Assembly (NCBI GenBank): GCA_964618075.1
Contig: CAZTZO010000006.1
Span: 1-64,000 of the forward strand
Reading direction: 5' to 3'
Length of the DNA stretch: 64,000 nt
Source: CAYTMY01 sp964618075
Lineage (GTDB): Bacteria; Bacillota; Clostridia; Eubacteriales; Anaerofustaceae
The translations under genes and the position numbers were made by a program. The notes below the pieces were generated by a model. That model saw only the letters and a program-made list of their open reading frames with translations, was not told the origin of the DNA and searched no databases. Positions 1-8,992 of this stretch are shown here, piece by piece; the first letter of the stretch is position 1; each line of letters starts with the position of its first letter.

Positions 1-1319
1 TTGAGCTCGGAATACCCATATTGGGTATACGCTACGGTCAACAGCTTATGGCGTATCTTCTCGGAGGAAAGGTCGTCAGTCCCACGATAAGAGAATACGG
101 AAAAACAGAAACTACGGTAGATACGCGATGTGAACTGTTTACTTCTCTTAATGAAAGCTTTATTACATGGATGAGTCACACTGATTATATAGAAACGCTT
201 CCCGAAGGCTTTGAATCAACTGCGAGTACAAAATCGACACCGAGCGCTTCTATATGTAATAAACAGGCTAAGCTTTACGGATTACAGTTTCACCCGGAAG
301 TCAACCATACGCAAAACGGCACTCAAATAATCAAAAACTTTCTCGTAAATATATGCGGCGCCAAATGCGACTGGACTATGAAGAGCTACGCAAAAACTGC
401 GATAGAACAGATCAAACAAAAAGTGGGAGACGGCAAGGTATTATTGGGACTGTCAGGAGGCGTTGACAGCTCTGTTTGCGCAAAGCTTATTTCAAAAGCC
501 GTAGGCAGCCAGCTTACCTGTATTTTTGTTGATCACGGACTGATGAGAAAGAATGAGGGAGACGAGGTCGAAGCGGCATTTAAAGATGAAAATATAAACT
601 TTGTACGAGTAAACGCACAGGACAGATTTTTAAATAAGCTTTCCGGAGTGAGTGACCCTGAAAAAAAGCGCAAAATTATCGGTGAAGAATTTATACGAGT
701 ATTTGAGGATGAAGCGAAAAAAATAGGCAGGGTTGATTTTCTTGCTCAAGGCACCATTTATCCTGACATAATCGAAAGCGGTACGGGAGATGCTGCCGTA
801 ATAAAAAGTCACCACAATGTCGGAGGACTGCCGGAGCATGTCGATTTCAAGGAGATTATAGAGCCTTTAAGACTTTTGTTTAAGGATGAAGTAAGGGCAC
901 TCGGAAGAGAGCTTGAGCTGCCCGAATATCTCGTAACCAGACAGCCGTTCCCCGGCCCGGGGCTTGCTGTACGAGTAATAGGAGATATAACAAAAGAAAA
1001 GCTCGATACTCTTCGTGATGCTGATTATATTTTCAGAGATGAGATACGTGTTGCGGGAATATCTCAGGATATAAATCAATATTTTGCTGTGCTTACCAAT
1101 ATGAAGAGCGTCGGAGTCATGGGAGACGAAAGAACTTACGACTACACCGTTGCTCTAAGAGCCGTAACCACTACGGACTTTATGACCGCAGAGTGGGCTA
1201 AAATACCATACGACGTGCTTGAAAAAACAAGCGTGAGAATAGTCAATGAAGTAAGAAACGTAAATAGAATCGTGTACGATATTACGACAAAGCCGCCCGC
1301 AACGATTGAGTGGGAATGA
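1..1319 (+). CDS. guaA: GMP synthase (glutamine-hydrolysing), 3' part; glutaminase Cys replaced by Arg
   Basis: Converts XMP to GMP using ATP and glutamine-derived ammonia. The reading frame is open from base 3, so the gene enters from outside the window and roughly 75-80 N-terminal residues are missing. Visible order: end of the class I glutaminase domain with QFHPEV (catalytic His and Glu), the ATP-pyrophosphatase loop LLGLSGGVDSSV, and the dimerisation domain ending in PPATIEWE, the usual C-terminus. The nucleophile elbow, normally GICYG, reads GIRYG: the codon at 30-32 is CGC where Cys TGC is expected. WMSHGD also reads WMSHTD. Glutaminase activity is therefore doubtful, while the synthetase half looks intact, so ammonia-dependent synthesis is possible. 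Identity is certain; activity is inference. Confidence 0.95.
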   Translation, partial: ELGIPILGIRYGQQLMAYLLGGKVVSPTIREYGKTETTVDTRCELFTSLNESFITWMSHTDYIETLPEGFESTASTKSTPSASICNKQAKLYGLQFHPEVNHTQNGTQIIKNFLVNICGAKCDWTMKSYAKTAIEQIKQKVGDGKVLLGLSGGVDSSVCAKLISKAVGSQLTCIFVDHGLMRKNEGDEVEAAFKDENINFVRVNAQDRFLNKLSGVSDPEKKRKIIGEEFIRVFEDEAKKIGRVDFLAQGTIYPDIIESGTGDAAVIKSHHNVGGLPEHVDFKEIIEPLRLLFKDEVRALGRELELPEYLVTRQPFPGPGLAVRVIGDITKEKLDTLRDADYIFRDEIRVAGISQDINQYFAVLTNMKSVGVMGDERTYDYTVALRAVTTTDFMTAEWAKIPYDVLEKTSVRIVNEVRNVNRIVYDITTKPPATIEWE

Positions 1320-1329
1320 GAAACACTAT

Positions 1330-1372
1330 CCCGGAAACCCGCTGAATGACAGGGTTTCCGGGATTTTATTTT
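1330..1372 (+). terminator. guaA rho-independent terminator
   Basis: Perfect 11-bp inverted repeat (CCCGGAAACCC / GGGTTTCCGGG) with an 11-base loop, followed by ATTTTATTTT. It lies 10 bp after the guaA stop. Confidence 0.9.
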
Positions 1373-1464
1373 GCCTTTTGATAACAATTTGATAACAGAC
1401 GTTTTGGAGCATTTATTGCAGAGTACCTGTGGTTTGCAGGTGCAAATTATCTAAATATATTCTA

Positions 1465-1507
1465 AAAGGCATTACTGACTTGAAAAAGTCGGTAATGCCT
1501 TTTTTTG
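1465..1507. terminator. Second hairpin terminator, apparently bidirectional
   Basis: A 13-bp inverted repeat (AGGCATTACTGAC / GTCGGTAATGCCT, one G-T pair) followed by T7 on the plus strand and TTTT on the minus strand. No gene lies between it and the guaA terminator. It could end the leftward GGDEF gene or a short plus-strand transcript from 1373-1464. Confidence 0.75.
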
Positions 1508-1571
1508 CTGTTGAATTGTAATAAGCAGAGCTACTAATACAAGGCTTACAAGCCATTAGGTTCAACGCAAA

Positions 1572-2666
1572 TTATCGTAAGGTATTTTTATTTACTTTTA
1601 TTTCGTACAGCTTATCGTCAGCTTCTTTGATGATTCTCTTGCACTCTTCGATGCTCTTGGGTATTCCGTAACTAAAGCCGCTGCTGCACGTAATAACAGA
1701 CGGCACATTTTTTATCTCTATCGACTGCACCGTTTGAGCCCATTTTGACGTTTTTTTCTTGCATTCCTCCTTGGAGCAATCACAAAGAATGATAAGGAAC
1801 TCATCTCCACCATAACGATATGCTCCGTCATCGGGGAACATTTTTGTTATGCTGGCAGCCACAGAGCTCAATACCTCGTCGCCGACCAGATGCCCGTATG
1901 TGTCGTTATACTTCTTGAAATCATCAATGTCGACCATATTGATGCATATCGGTTTGCCTATGTACTCTTTCATCTCTCTGTTTAAAGCGTTTCTGTTCTT
2001 GAGCTTCGTTAAGTCGTCTATTGTGGCTTCCCTTTGCAATACCTCGTTTAGCTCAAGGACTTCCATTTTATTTTTAACGGATTCATGCTGCATTGTATAT
2101 TTTATAGCGTTTCCGAGTATAGCTATTAGCACAAAAATGATGAAGTTTTGAGGCTGCATTTTTACGGCTCCGTCTATTGTACATAGTTTTACAAAAAAGA
2201 AAGTAAACGACGACAAAATAAGAATACTGCCTATTCTCGGCTTCATAACGATAAAACACAGTATGCAGAACTGCACGATATAAAATGTGATCATCTGTTC
2301 ACCGTTTTGGTAATGCGCCGCATCTACTATTGTTCCCCATACAGACAATAAAAGATAAAAAGCAGATACCATTATTGTTGATAAAGTATCAGAGATCGCG
2401 CCTGTATTTTTGTACTCCTTAATTATAATCTTCGATAACACTGCCGCAAAAACGCAGGCAACAACACAAAAAGCCACATTTATAAATGTGTGCATGAAGT
2501 TAGGAGCATTTCGGTTTGTGAATACATATAAAAGCAGTGAAATTGTTTCCAATATAACCACTATAATTGAAAATCTGTGCAAATTATTTATAGTTTCTAT
2601 GTTTATCTCGTCAACGATCTGCGGATCGCTCGATTTTTTAAACCATTTCATAAAGCTGTTCTTCAT
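1572..2666 (-). CDS. Membrane-bound GGDEF diguanylate cyclase
   Basis: Predicted to make cyclic di-GMP from two GTP at the membrane. Residues about 30-190 hold about six hydrophobic segments; a GGDEF domain fills about 205-364. The active-site signature RYGGDEF is intact, as are the metal and substrate motifs TIDDLTKLKNRNA and VDIDDFKKYNDTYGH. The inhibitory RxxD site, normally a few residues before GGDEF, is not present (the stretch reads FPDDGAY), so product inhibition through that site is unlikely. A GAGG Shine-Dalgarno precedes the ATG. The gene stands alone, and the signal sensed by the membrane part is unknown. Confidence 0.9.
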   Translation of the reverse strand: MKNSFMKWFKKSSDPQIVDEINIETINNLHRFSIIVVILETISLLLYVFTNRNAPNFMHTFINVAFCVVACVFAAVLSKIIIKEYKNTGAISDTLSTIMVSAFYLLLSVWGTIVDAAHYQNGEQMITFYIVQFCILCFIVMKPRIGSILILSSFTFFFVKLCTIDGAVKMQPQNFIIFVLIAILGNAIKYTMQHESVKNKMEVLELNEVLQREATIDDLTKLKNRNALNREMKEYIGKPICINMVDIDDFKKYNDTYGHLVGDEVLSSVAASITKMFPDDGAYRYGGDEFLIILCDCSKEECKKKTSKWAQTVQSIEIKNVPSVITCSSGFSYGIPKSIEECKRIIKEADDKLYEIKVNKNTLR

Positions 2667-3032
2667 CGTTTGACCTCATAAACACTATGTAATTCGATAT
2701 CTGTATTTTAAACAATAACGACACTTCGTAAAGCTCATTAAATCGCTTTTGCGTTGATTTCTTTATCTATTTTATCACCTTACGTATCTGTTTTTATATG
2801 GTTTCATGCAGAATTTCAGTGTGTTCAGCATTTTTTACGTCCCGAAATACTTGCATTTTTTGATATATTTAATAATTACATGCTTTTATTTTTGTGTCGA
2901 TTTATATTATTTGTTATCGGTTTTAAAAAAAAGAAGCCTTTACATTCTATCATCTATCGCCTCAATAAAGCTTAAAATCAATAGCCGTATTTAAAATAAT
3001 GCAGCATTTTTACAATATTATAGAATTTTTAA
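2667..3032. other. AT-rich intergenic region with no recognised gene
   Basis: Very AT-rich DNA between the divergent GGDEF and YccA-like genes. Short open frames of 60-87 codons occur, but they lack Shine-Dalgarno sites and have low-complexity composition. I see no RNA family here. Confidence 0.6.
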
Positions 3033-3061
3033 TTGCACTGCATATCTCATTATAGTATAAT
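3033..3061 (+). promoter_or_regulatory. Promoter for the YccA-like gene
   Basis: TTGCAC, a 17-bp spacer, then TATAAT, close to the sigma-A consensus, about 100 bp before the gene start. Confidence 0.7.
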
Positions 3062-3075
3062 ATTATTTAACAAAT

Positions 3076-3101
3076 GCTGTAGAAATTTTCTTACCTACAG
3101 C
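3076..3101 (+). promoter_or_regulatory. Hairpin in the 5' leader of the YccA-like gene
   Basis: Inverted repeat GCTGTAG / CTACAGC with a 12-base loop, just downstream of the expected transcription start. No T tract follows, so it is not a terminator. Function unknown. Confidence 0.4.
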
Positions 3102-3157
3102 CGACAATTATTTAATAATATCCAATGCTCGTAAACTACATCAGAATGGAGAAAAAT

Positions 3158-4045
3158 ATGACAATTTTAAACGCAGCAGAAGAAAAACCAAAAAAATCCA
3201 AGTATGCGATGTGCAACCCAGTTATAAGAAAAATGGCAAAAAAAACGCGCACAATGACAAATACGGGCGAAGCCGCTTCCTACAAAGGAATAGCTTCAAA
3301 AACCGTTTATTTCTTAGCATTATGTATAGTAGGAATTGTTGTCTTTTTCCTTTTGCACAATGTATTCATGAACAGCGCCGCAAGCTACGGCGGAACGATA
3401 ACCATTGATAACCTTGAAGGACTGGAGGGAATTATTTCGATAAATACCTGCGCAATTGAAGGAATAGTATTTTTAGTTGCAGGCGTTATAGTATTATTCG
3501 CTCCTCTTTTAGCGTGGCTTATAAGACCGATAATCCCAGTTGTCGGCACGTTGTACGCATTATGCGAAGGCTATTTTGTGGGTATGCTTACTGCCAATCT
3601 TGGTACGCAATATAAATGGATACCGTTTGTAGCGTTTATTTTGACAGCGGCAATAGTCTCTTCGATGTTGATACTGTATGTAAAAAGGATAATAAAGGTT
3701 ACCGAAAAATTTAAGAAAATAATTCTTACGCTGTTTATCACCATAATATCGGGAGGCATTTTAATGGTTTTACTCAGCTTTGTGCCTTTTCTTAACCCTA
3801 TCATAAGCGGTATTATGACGTTTATGAATAACCCCATTGTAAGCATTGTCTGCTCCGTAATTTTTATAGTGATAGCTTCACTGTTCCTTTTATATGACTT
3901 TGACGCTATAGAAATGTGCGTTAAAAACAATATGCCTAAGAAAATGGAGTGGATGGCAGCCTTCGGTCTTGTGTATACAGTTATCTATATTTATTTTAAA
4001 ATAATTAATCTCTTGATTAGGATAGCTGCCCAGTCTAAGAAATAA
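3158..4045 (+). CDS. Bax inhibitor-1 / YccA family membrane protein
   Basis: Integral membrane protein of the BI-1/YccA superfamily, whose bacterial members are linked to FtsH proteolysis control or cation leak; the role here is unknown. The first 60 residues are basic and hydrophilic and contain CNPVIRKMAKK, resembling the NPxxR start of this family. About seven hydrophobic segments follow from residue 55 to the end. The start is the ATG at 3158 because TGGAG lies 6-10 bp before it; upstream in-frame ATGs at 3125 and 3146 lack such a site. The gene is monocistronic with its own promoter and terminator. Confidence 0.8.
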   Translation: MTILNAAEEKPKKSKYAMCNPVIRKMAKKTRTMTNTGEAASYKGIASKTVYFLALCIVGIVVFFLLHNVFMNSAASYGGTITIDNLEGLEGIISINTCAIEGIVFLVAGVIVLFAPLLAWLIRPIIPVVGTLYALCEGYFVGMLTANLGTQYKWIPFVAFILTAAIVSSMLILYVKRIIKVTEKFKKIILTLFITIISGGILMVLLSFVPFLNPIISGIMTFMNNPIVSIVCSVIFIVIASLFLLYDFDAIEMCVKNNMPKKMEWMAAFGLVYTVIYIYFKIINLLIRIAAQSKK

Positions 4046-4057
4046 TATTTCAATCCG

Positions 4058-4092
4058 AAAAGGATGTTAAAGCTTTTAACATCCTTTTTTTA
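4058..4092 (+). terminator. Terminator after the YccA-like gene
   Basis: A 14-bp inverted repeat (AAAAGGATGTTAAA / TTTAACATCCTTTT) with a tiny loop and a T-rich tail, lying between convergent genes. Confidence 0.85.
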
Positions 4093-4095
4093 TTC

Positions 4096-4788
4096 TTAAA
4101 ATATACGACCCGGCTTTTTTATCCTCTTATATCTTGAAAAGAACAAAAACGACAAGCTTGCACCGAGCGTATTAAGAATTATATCGTCGATATCGCATGA
4201 GCCTGTCATAAATACGAACTGCATAAATTCTATAAGCATCGTTATAGCCAAAACCGCAAGGATAAAATTCTTATATACTTTAAGCGGCTTTATCAACAGA
4301 GGCAGAAAGAAACCAAACGGCATAAACGCTATTATGTTTCCGAATATATTTACGGCAAATACACTGAAGCTGATATCTGAATTGATAAGCGCTCTGAAGT
4401 ACAACAGAATTGTAGCAAAAGGAACAAAGTTAAAGGATTCCTCAAGGTAGTCGATGAGGAGTTCTTTGTTCCAGGGAAATGACGCTATGCCGCTTCTGCC
4501 GAAAAATTCATCGAAAAGCGTGAGAGTGAGCAGCAGCATGACATATAAAACAAACAGTCCCGTAAAATTAAAACGCATCACCTTATCTGCCTTTTGTCTA
4601 TCGCAAAGCGAAGAATGAAGTCTGCCTGCATTGTACCAGCTTACGCAGATGACTAAAATAAGCGCCATTCTTGTATATATGCTCATAACGGTATTTATTT
4701 TGAGCTCCATAACAAAATATACGCTCAAGGTCATAACGGCAATAAAATATAATAGAACGCTGAGCGTCTTTTTAGTGTTTCTGTTCAT
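4096..4788 (-). CDS. VanZ-like family membrane protein
   Basis: Small integral membrane protein of the VanZ family, named after the teicoplanin-resistance protein but mostly of unknown function. The family motifs are visible: NFVPFATI, NIFGNIIAFMPFGFFLPLL, and CDIDDIILNTLGA before the last helix. About five membrane segments. The ATG at 4788 is chosen because it follows the stop of the upstream ProC-like gene by 13 bp. An ATG 36 bp earlier lies inside that gene and would add an odd hydrophilic leader. Probably cotranscribed with the ProC-like gene. Confidence 0.8.
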   Translation of the reverse strand: MNRNTKKTLSVLLYFIAVMTLSVYFVMELKINTVMSIYTRMALILVICVSWYNAGRLHSSLCDRQKADKVMRFNFTGLFVLYVMLLLTLTLFDEFFGRSGIASFPWNKELLIDYLEESFNFVPFATILLYFRALINSDISFSVFAVNIFGNIIAFMPFGFFLPLLIKPLKVYKNFILAVLAITMLIEFMQFVFMTGSCDIDDIILNTLGASLSFLFFSRYKRIKKPGRIF

Positions 4789-4801
4789 TACGCACCGATT
4801 T

Positions 4802-5557
4802 TCATGCAAATTTTTCGTATGCAAGCCTCACGGTATCACAAACGATCTGCATAAGCTTTTCGTTTTGCATGTAATTCACTCCGAGCTCTGTTGCTCCGCC
4901 CTTTGTCGAAACATCCTTTACCGTCTGGGCATAGTTTCCCATTTCTATGGCGTTTTTAAAGGTCTGAGACGTAATATTTTCGCATGTTTCTTCGTCAAAA
5001 CCCATTTTTATTCCCGCCTGTTTATACGCCTCCAACAGATATGCCGCAAATCCGAGACCGCAGGAGGAATAAGCTGTTACTTTTTCTATGTCTTCCTCTT
5101 CTATCGAAAACGCGTAACCAAGACAATCGAACACCGAAACAAGAAATTTGTCGTTTGTAGGCGTATATCCTATTATCGCATTGTTGTTTTTCATGGCAAG
5201 CGTAGGCATACCGCGCACTATCTCTCCTTGTCCTAAGGTAGCGTTCTTTATATCTTCAATTTTCATACCCGCCATAAAGCTTATCTGTGTAGAATCCTTT
5301 ATAAGCTTTTTATCTATATTTTTTGCAAGCTCATAAAACACATGCCCTTTTACTGCCCACAGCACGATGTTTGCATTTGCCAATGCCTCATTGATTTCAC
5401 ACGTTGCATTGATGTCAAACTCACTCTTTGCATATTCGCAAGCTTGAAGGTTCATATCGCACGCCGTGATATCCTCCTTTGCGAAAACGCCCTTTTTCAA
5501 CACTCCGCTTGTAAAAGCCTTCCCGATATTTCCAAAGCCTATTATAGCTATCTTCAT
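4802..5557 (-). CDS. Pyrroline-5-carboxylate reductase family protein, divergent
   Basis: Resembles ProC, which reduces pyrroline-5-carboxylate to proline with NAD(P)H. The N-terminal Rossmann start IGFGNIGKAF and the C-terminal dimerisation domain (EAYKQAGIKMG, KGGATELGV) are recognisable, and the length (251 aa) is near the usual 265-280. Important ProC signatures are altered: the MPNTP segment reads MPTLAM, and SGSGPA near the substrate site reads SSCGLGF. It may act on another imine or not be a reductase. GGGAGAG precedes the ATG by 5 bp. The gene is followed by vanZ-like on the same strand. Confidence 0.75.
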   Translation of the reverse strand: MKIAIIGFGNIGKAFTSGVLKKGVFAKEDITACDMNLQACEYAKSEFDINATCEINEALANANIVLWAVKGHVFYELAKNIDKKLIKDSTQISFMAGMKIEDIKNATLGQGEIVRGMPTLAMKNNNAIIGYTPTNDKFLVSVFDCLGYAFSIEEEDIEKVTAYSSCGLGFAAYLLEAYKQAGIKMGFDEETCENITSQTFKNAIEMGNYAQTVKDVSTKGGATELGVNYMQNEKLMQIVCDTVRLAYEKFA

Positions 5558-5587
5558 CTTACTCTCCCATTGATGTATATTCTTAGT

Positions 5588-5596
5588 ATTATATCA
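5588..5596 (-). promoter_or_regulatory. Possible extended -10 promoter of the ProC-like gene
   Basis: TGATATAAT on the minus strand about 30 bp before the ProC-like start; no good -35 element is seen at 16-18 bp. Confidence 0.35.
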
Positions 5597-5799
5597 AATC
5601 ATCTCTTATAATGATATGCCGACAAGTAAAGAAAACATTAAAAGGCAGTTGATAAAGTATCATATTCTCATAATATTAAAAGCAGGTCGATATTAAAGAA
5701 AAGTGATATAATTATAAAAGCTTATATCTTATTTATTATAAACTATATATCCAATATTTACCGATAACTCATGAATGTTAAAATATAAAGGGGAATTAA

Positions 5800-6459
5800 A
5801 TGCAAAACTCAAACAAAACACGTCTTATCCTGTCTATATGCGTAAATATAATTGTTATTGCCTTGGAAATAATCGGCTTATATACATATCTGTCAACAAA
5901 CAGACTATTCATTCTGTTGATGTATACAGAGGACAGCAATATTTTCATGCTCCTATCTTGTATATTGAGTGCAAGTTTTTCAGTAAACTGCCTTATTAAA
6001 AACAAAATCGCACCGCCTAAATGGGTGAAAACCTTTAAATACATAGCCGTATGCATGGTGAGCCTTACCTTTTTAGTGGTAATTTTTGTGCTTGCGCCTA
6101 TGATTGGTGGTATTGAGGGATACAAAATGATGATGCTTAAAGGCGATATGTTATATATGCACACGTTATGCCCAATCATCTCAATTATAGGGTTTCTTAT
6201 GTTTGAAAACGAACCCGCACTTGAGAAGAAGCATATGCTCTACGCGCTTGTACCCACGTTTTTATATGCAGCGATTACTATAGTTTTAAATATAACACAT
6301 ACGATAATCGGGCCGTATCCGTTTCTTATGGTATACAGACAACCGATATATATGTCCGTTATATGGTGTATTGTTATTCTCCTAGCAGCTTTTTTTGTGG
6401 CATTTGTTATCAAGCTTTTAAATAACAAAATTCTTAACAAACAAAAATTGCCGTTATAA
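5800..6459 (+). CDS. Six-helix membrane protein, Pr6Pr-like
   Basis: A 219-residue protein with about six hydrophobic helices, starting at residue 10 and ending in a lysine-rich tail. The spacing of YTEDSNIFMLL, VIFVLAPMIGG and LYMHTLCPIISIIGFLMFE resembles the Pr6Pr family, where the equivalent positions read roughly YTxQSN and HxxxPxxxxxDWxxF. The family has no assigned biochemical role, and this is recognition by pattern only. GGGG lies about 10 bp before the ATG. The next gene starts 38 bp downstream on the same strand with its own strong ribosome site. Confidence 0.55.
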   Translation: MQNSNKTRLILSICVNIIVIALEIIGLYTYLSTNRLFILLMYTEDSNIFMLLSCILSASFSVNCLIKNKIAPPKWVKTFKYIAVCMVSLTFLVVIFVLAPMIGGIEGYKMMMLKGDMLYMHTLCPIISIIGFLMFENEPALEKKHMLYALVPTFLYAAITIVLNITHTIIGPYPFLMVYRQPIYMSVIWCIVILLAAFFVAFVIKLLNNKILNKQKLPL

Positions 6460-6497
6460 AGAGTAACAAAACATGAATAAAGACCGGGGGAATATTA

Positions 6498-7439
6498 ATG
6501 AGTAAGGAAACAATAGGTATAATCGGCACGGGAATGATAGCAACCAGTCTTAGCGTACTGACAACGGGACACGGTTATAAAACGCTTGTATTTTCACGAA
6601 GCGCTTCTTCTGCTCAAAGGTGCAGGGAGAACTGGAAAAACTATTTTGATGATATGCGTGAATATGGCTTGATAACAAAAGAGCAAATAAACGTATGCTC
6701 AAAATATTTATCTGTGGTGTTCGATTACAACGATTTAAAAGAATGCGATGTCATATTTGAATGCATAGCGGAGGATTTGTCGAAAAAGCAGCAGGTATAC
6801 TCGCTTATAGAAGAAAACTGCCCGTCTGTAAAAGCTATATGCTCGGTAAGCTCTTCGATAGAAGCAAACGAATTAATAAAAAAAGCTGATATATATAAAG
6901 ACAGAATAATAGTGACTCACCCTTTTAATCCTGTACATATGGTACCTTATTTTGAGATAGCCATCTCAGACGAAACGTCTGTTCAAACAGCCCCATACAT
7001 AAAAGAGCTTTTGGAAAAGCTCGATAGAAAGCCTGTTATTTTAAAGAAAAGCTCACCCGGTTTTATAGGCAACAGACTTCAGTTCGCGCTGTGGCGTGAA
7101 GCGCTTTATATAGCAGCAGAAGGTATCGCGGATATCAAGGATATCGAAACATGCATGAAATACAGCTTTTGCCCCCGATACACAAGCATCGGCATATTTG
7201 AGCACTTCGACAACGGAGGCCTTGAGCTTAACGCCGCCGTATCAAACTCTTTATTCCCCACCCTTTCAAATGCAACTGAGATCCCGCAGTTTATGAAAGA
7301 TATGATCGAAAAGGGATATCTCGGGCAAAAAAGCTCAAAGGGCTTTCACGACTGGAAGGATGTGGACATTAAAGAGTACACAAAATCGGTAAATGCGCCG
7401 TATATAGAATTCTGTTCGTGGGACTATCCTTTGGAATAG
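6498..7439 (+). CDS. 3-hydroxyacyl-CoA dehydrogenase family NAD-dependent dehydrogenase
   Basis: NAD-dependent oxidation of a 3-hydroxy acid or its CoA ester. Residues 5-180 are a Rossmann domain beginning IGIIGTGMIATSL, and about 185-290 form the helical 3HCDH C-terminal domain. The catalytic set is visible: Ser in SVSSS, His in THPFNPVHMVP, and Asn in GFIGNRLQ. HPFNP with a following proline is also found in L-gulonate and carnitine dehydrogenases, so a small hydroxy acid is as likely as an acyl-CoA. The C-terminus carries YLGQKSSKGFHDW, the usual GxGFYxW motif. A permease and a lactonase-type gene follow, which suggests a role in their pathway, although a terminator separates them. Confidence 0.75.
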   Translation: MSKETIGIIGTGMIATSLSVLTTGHGYKTLVFSRSASSAQRCRENWKNYFDDMREYGLITKEQINVCSKYLSVVFDYNDLKECDVIFECIAEDLSKKQQVYSLIEENCPSVKAICSVSSSIEANELIKKADIYKDRIIVTHPFNPVHMVPYFEIAISDETSVQTAPYIKELLEKLDRKPVILKKSSPGFIGNRLQFALWREALYIAAEGIADIKDIETCMKYSFCPRYTSIGIFEHFDNGGLELNAAVSNSLFPTLSNATEIPQFMKDMIEKGYLGQKSSKGFHDWKDVDIKEYTKSVNAPYIEFCSWDYPLE

Positions 7440-7465
7440 TAATATTTGAGCTTTGCTTCCTTTTG

Positions 7466-7498
7466 AAAAGACCGCTTGGAAAAAAAACGGTCTTTTTT
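7466..7498 (+). terminator. Terminator after the dehydrogenase gene
   Basis: AAAAGACCG / CGGTCTTTT stem with a 13-base A-rich loop and T6 tail. Confidence 0.8.
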
Positions 7499-7649
7499 AT
7501 ATTGTCGTAAACGGTTATATTTGCAATTACAATAACCATATTCGCTTATAAGGCTTGTGAATAAGGGCAGCGTTATTTAAATTTGATAATTTCACTCAAA
7601 AATAGTAATCTTAATAAAGAAATAATAATTCAAATGAAGGAGACTTTTT

Positions 7650-8963
7650 ATGACAAGTATCACTGTATCCACACTAGCTATTTTAGTTGCAATTGCCCTA
7701 TTTATTATCTTGAGCATGCGCGGAATAGGTCCGTTAATAAGCGCAGTTATTGCCGCAGCTCTTGTATCCTTGACTTCTGTAAACGGCTTTGCAACATCAT
7801 TCTTTACCGACTTCCTCGGAGGAGTGACTTCGATGGTCGGCAATATGTTCTTTCTACTTGTAATAGGAAGCATATTCGGAGGAGTATTATCCGCCACAGG
7901 CGCAAGCGAAAGGATCGGCAAAACCTTCGTTAAGGTAATGGGACCGACGAACTTCATGTTTGCACTTATTTTAACGAATATGTTATTGGCTGCTACCGGC
8001 GCTGTCCCGTATGTGCTTATGGCATTTTTATCTTTCGGCGTTTTAAAAGAAGCAAATCTTCCCAGATATATTGCAATGACGGCGGTATGCGGCACAATGG
8101 TCATATCCCAATCAGTTTTGCCAGGTACTACAACTCTCGGAAACCTTATCCCGTCGGCAATGCTCGGTGTTAACTTATATTCGGCACCCTTACTTGGTAT
8201 TTCAACAGGCATAGTCGGCGTTATACTGAACATAATATTTATACTTTACCTTATAAAAGACGCCCGTAAAAAAGGAATTGGCTATGAACCCATGCCTAAT
8301 GAATCTCAGTATGAAAACCGCAAGGAAGAAGAACTTCCCGGATTCTGGGCTGCATTTGCACCTGTTATATTTCTGCTTGCATTCTGCTTTATTACGATAA
8401 TCGGATTTAAACTCAATGCCACACAGGCTGTAGTTTATGCAACTGTGCTTGCTACGGCGCTGTTGTATCTGTTTTGCAGAAAGAACTACAGAGGACCGGG
8501 GCTTTGGAAAACAATCGAAAGTAATGCAACTTTCATAATCCCTAATCTACTTGCAGCAAGCTGCGTATTCGGTTTTGCATCGGTAGTAAGAAATACTTCA
8601 GCATTTACGGCACTCGTAGGTGTTATAGGAAAGAGCAACATGAACCCATACGTTCTTGTATTCATCGGCGTCATTCTCTTGACCGCTATGACTGCAAGCG
8701 GTCTTAGTGGGTTAAACTCATTTGTCGGTGTCCTAGGTAATTCAATGGTTGCACAAGGAGTCAGCGCAGAAGTAATACATCGTCTTGGTAATATCGTTTC
8801 CAGTACATGGGATTCTCTTCCGCACAATTCTTATATATGCCTGATTTTACCGGTGTTCGGTTATACACATAAACAAGGTTATAAATATCTGTTTATAAGT
8901 AACGTGGTAATACCGATGATTTATTCTGTATTTGCTTTAGGAGTAGCACTAATATTCTATTAA
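7650..8963 (+). CDS. GntP-family organic/sugar acid permease
   Basis: Secondary transporter of 437 residues with about 12 hydrophobic segments. The GntP (gluconate:proton symporter) layout is visible: an N-terminal helix pair, FTDFLGGVTSMVGNMFFLLVIGSIFGGVL, and a repeated second half with MTASGLSGLNSF, a cytoplasmic-type central loop (KDARKKGIGYEP) and a short C-terminus. The substrate cannot be read from the sequence; gluconate, other aldonates, glycerate or hydroxy acids are family options. AAGGAG is 6 bp before the ATG. It is the first gene of a three-gene rightward unit with a lactonase-type protein and a UGSC-like protein. Confidence 0.75.
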   Translation: MTSITVSTLAILVAIALFIILSMRGIGPLISAVIAAALVSLTSVNGFATSFFTDFLGGVTSMVGNMFFLLVIGSIFGGVLSATGASERIGKTFVKVMGPTNFMFALILTNMLLAATGAVPYVLMAFLSFGVLKEANLPRYIAMTAVCGTMVISQSVLPGTTTLGNLIPSAMLGVNLYSAPLLGISTGIVGVILNIIFILYLIKDARKKGIGYEPMPNESQYENRKEEELPGFWAAFAPVIFLLAFCFITIIGFKLNATQAVVYATVLATALLYLFCRKNYRGPGLWKTIESNATFIIPNLLAASCVFGFASVVRNTSAFTALVGVIGKSNMNPYVLVFIGVILLTAMTASGLSGLNSFVGVLGNSMVAQGVSAEVIHRLGNIVSSTWDSLPHNSYICLILPVFGYTHKQGYKYLFISNVVIPMIYSVFALGVALIFY

Positions 8964-8992
8964 ATATTTAAAAGAGAGGATAAATTAATATT

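Noticed and set aside
1300..1580. Possible integration site of a mobile element at the guaA 3' end
   Set aside because: guaA is a known integration target, but I see no integrase and no convincing duplicated guaA end. The only repeat is a 10-bp GCAAATTATC pair (1442 and 1569), which could be chance.
2754..2994. Open frames of 62-73 codons in the 2.7-3.0 kb intergenic region
   Set aside because: AT-rich, no ribosome sites, hydrophobic low-complexity translation and overlapping frames; typical of chance ORFs.
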